Positions 18,924-21,039 of a DNA stretch of 21,039 bases are shown piece by piece. The notes under the pieces are model-generated. The model ran no database searches, was not told the origin of the DNA, and was given only the letters and a program-made list of their open reading frames with translations. Origin of the DNA: Parachlorella kessleri (Eukaryota > Chlorophyta > Trebouxiophyceae > Chlorellales > Chlorellaceae); contig BBXU01002734.1 in NCBI GenBank assembly GCA_001598975.1, forward strand, positions 1 to 21,039, given 5' to 3'. Position 1 is the stretch's first letter. Each line of letters opens with the position of its first letter. The translations under genes were made by a program, and so were the position numbers.

Positions 18924-20842
18924 ATGTCTGAGTTGGCCATGCACCAGCAGGCAGCGAGGGTATCAGATCCAGAGAATGACCCCGGCATGCCCGGTATGGA
19001 GGATCCGATCCTGGGCAGCTTTGATACCCCCATGGACCTAGCAGTGGAGGATCCTGACGAGGATGAAGGCAAGCTCACGGTTGCCCTGGTCAGGGCTGTA
19101 CCCACAGCCATTGAGCAGCGTGGGCGCAATGGCGAGTTTGCCCTCATACTAGGTTGGCTTTGCATCATACTGTTTGCCATCCAGTCCTACCCAGAAGTTG
19201 CAGTGCAGCAATACCTATCCACAAGGCCCGAACGTGTTGAGGACAGTGAAGTTGTTGTTCCTTACCAACTCAACTTGGGCTCTTAAAGAAACTATACGCA
19301 GCAAGGAACGAGGCACGTCTGTCGGGAGTGCACGGGAAGCCCACATCTTAGCCATGTATGCCTCTTGTTTCCCTTCCCTTCCCAGCAGGGGGCTGCTCGC
19401 TGTTGGAAGGGGAGGCCACCTACCCTCCAGAGATGCTGGCAGCCATGCAAGCCGAGCTGGACAGGGAGGAGGCAAGGGGAGGTGGGCAGACAGGGTGGCG
19501 AGGGGGCGGCGAGGGGGACGGCGACAACCCCTCCCCAGAGTTGAGAGCGGCTGCCAGGCAACTAGACGAGACGCTGAAGCAGAAAGGTGGGTCAGCCTCC
19601 ATGGCCGGGGTAGTTTCTGAGAGGTTGCGCGCCAGCCAGGCATTCAGGCCTTAGTGCGGACAGTATAGTGTGAGTGTGCAACATGTTAAGAGTGCAATCG
19701 TGCAACCATGGAACAGGGTTACCATGGAAGCGGCAGGGCAAAGGGAAAAATGCGGGTGTATCTCGAGAGCTCAAGAGCTGAAGGCAGCTTCCAGGCAACT
19801 TTGGAGCCTTTAAAGAGGCTGAGGAGCCTAACTCTGGGACAGTGCAGTGGGGATAGACGTCCTCACGGGGAGGATCATAGCTTCCTACTGGATGCGTTAT
19901 GTAGCAGGTCGCGTGGACTGCCGTCTTACATGACTGACTTTGTGAGGCCTCTTGCATATTCTCCGCCTTGGAGGGTTGCAAGTGGCAGGGCCCCGGGCGG
20001 CGGCAGGGCAGCTAGACCTGTAGGGCGAGAGAACAGGCAGCGAGGGGAACCCAGGCAACTCGGCAAATAAAGCACAGTCATAACCCCCTCAAGGCATTTT
20101 CATGGCGTGGCTGCAGGGAGGCGCCCACCTGTCTGTAGGCGTCACGCACGTTCCCTGGCAATCTGGTGGAGCATCACATGCGAACCCTGCCGCCGTGACC
20201 CACTATGCGGGAGCTGTCCTGCTGCAGGGATGCGTTAAGCGGTCGACCTCTGGCTGTAGGTATAGTGCACGGTACCTGGCAGACGTGTGGAGTCTACTTG
20301 TGGACCATGACTTTGCTAGGGGTGCACACCCTGCTGCTGCAGGGAGGAGCTCTGGCTATATGCGCCACGCGCACCACCTGGCAGACCTTGACAGTGTGAA
20401 GCAGGAGCCGCACCCAACAGACGCGGAATTGCGGGACCCTGCCGAGCCACAGGCAAGCCGAAAGCAAGCCGTGCGGGTTTGCACTTTTTGTCGCGTTTCT
20501 TCTAGTGCTGTTTCTTCGAGTTGCTGTGTCAGGAAGGAAGGTCTGGGGCGGGGGTGGAGTCGCACTGGACAGCTCACAGAGCCGGAGGACTGGACCTTAT
20601 TAAGGGCAAGCAAGCCTTCATGCAGAGCTGCTCTCAGCAGGGCGTAGGTTCCCTCTGTGTGATGTCTTTTCAGGTTGTGGGACGGCATTGCTCAGGCATT
20701 TTATCATGTGGGGGGCTCCAGAAGCCTCGAGCGTGCCAACACTTCCTGTGCGTGCGACCGACCCCTGTCAAGCCACCATAAGGGTTACAGATTGCCCATG
20801 GATGTGACACACCCTCCAGGGAGGCGTCCCGGGCAAGCTTAA
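18924..20842 (+). CDS. Unrecognised gene, about four exons
   Basis: Proposed exons: 18919-19152 (ATG 18924, or internal if an upstream exon exists), 19386-19586, 20343-20463, 20674-20842 (TAA 20840-20842). Phases agree across all joins. The product would be acidic and soluble with MSELAMHQQAARVSD, an Asp/Glu-rich stretch, GEATYPPEMLAAMQAELD, a Gly-rich linker, PELRAAARQLDETLKQK, YMRHAHHLADLDSVKQE and LWDGIAQAFYHVGG. No family is recognised. Weak points: the donor at 19152 (CTAG|GTTGGC) is poor, and reading on gives 44 more codons with a hydrophobic segment (LGWLCIILFAI) before a stop. Exon 3 could instead end at 20452 (CCACAG|GCAAGC), changing the final frame. Both options for that donor are GC. 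The acceptor at 19385/19388 is a NAGNAG pair. Confidence 0.45.
19720..20060 (+). repeat. Weak decayed copies of exon 2's 3' part in the following intron
   Basis: CCAGGCAACT, part of the exon at 19386-19586 (19554-19563), recurs at 19791-19800 and 20051-20060. The sequences before it share Gly/Arg-codon-rich GGCAGGGC...GAGAG stretches. Similarity is low and may be partly compositional. Confidence 0.3.
20110..20395 (+). repeat. Three-copy array of the exon 20343 acceptor edge
   Basis: GCTGCAGGGA occurs at 20110-20119, 20221-20230 and 20336-20345, periods 111 and 115. The last copy is the acceptor and first bases of the exon at 20343. About 25 bases after each, a second block aligns: CTGTCTGTAGGCGT...CCCTGGCA, TCTGGCTGTAGGTA...ACCTGGCAGAC and TCTGGCTATATGCG...ACCTGGCAGAC. 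Copy 2 has a stop codon near its start, so the upstream copies are not usable exons. Confidence 0.7.
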
Positions 20843-21039
20843 CACCCATGCACAGTACCCTGACCTTGAATTATGACAGATTATAACAATGCTTCAAGAT
20901 ACTGTAGCGGTAGCGAACCCCCCCTTCCCACCCTCTCCCCCTCCTCCTGTCATTATTCAGAACAGCAACCTCCCTTACACGAAATACCCCTCCCAGGGCA
21001 GTCCTCGTAAGCTGGCAATCAAGACTCACCCATCCCCAT
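20843..21039. other. Window end, pyrimidine-rich non-coding sequence
   Basis: Follows the proposed stop at 20842. The stretch 20920-21000 is strongly C/T-rich. No gene or TGTAA signal is visible before the window ends. Confidence 0.4.

Noticed and set aside
19708..20070. 120-codon plus-strand frame
   Set aside because: Falls inside the intron between exons 19586 and 20343 and is built partly from decayed exon-like repeats; no motif.

Overview
The window looks like nuclear DNA of a green alga, most likely a chlorophycean. Genes are split into many short exons. Introns run about 100-760 bases with GT...GCAG ends, and TGTAA poly(A) signals lie 3' of two genes. Proteins recognisable by family have plant-lineage relatives: a PP4/PPX phosphatase, a DUF506 (PDDEXK_6) protein, a GATA finger and a possible SIAMESE-related protein. 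No bacterial operons, CRISPR arrays, tRNA or rRNA genes, or intact transposons were seen. All gene models were built by hand from splice consensus, exon phase and protein motifs.

Layout. 1-3242 (+): 3' part of a GATA zinc-finger gene, six exons visible. 3243-5354: convergent intergenic stretch with one weak candidate exon. 5355-7220 (-): DUF506 protein, four exons, 5' end unresolved. 7221-9197: upstream regions of two divergent genes. 9198-9518 (+): 106-residue protein resembling SIAMESE-related CDK inhibitors. 9519-11433: intergenic apart from two poly(A) signals. 11434-14715 (-): complete nine-exon PP4 catalytic subunit, 305 residues. 15483-18188 (-): Ala-rich LEA-like protein with a mitochondrial-type presequence. 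18409-18609 (+): small protein with a presequence, head-to-head with the previous gene. 18924-20842 (+): unrecognised gene of about four exons.

The most unusual observation is structural. Several exon edges are accompanied, inside the adjacent intron, by degenerate copies of that same edge, splice site included. The GATA finger exon has four acceptor-edge copies in tandem upstream and four donor-edge copies in tandem downstream. An exon at 20343 is preceded by two decayed copies of its acceptor edge. Single copies accompany a donor at 1732 and an acceptor at 16174. This suggests introns growing by tandem duplication across exon-intron junctions. Four of about 25 modelled introns also use GC-AG ends, supported by phase continuity.

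The genes form no obvious pathway. The tightest functional hint is the divergent pair at 18188/18409, where both products begin with mitochondrial-type presequences and the start codons are about 220 bases apart.
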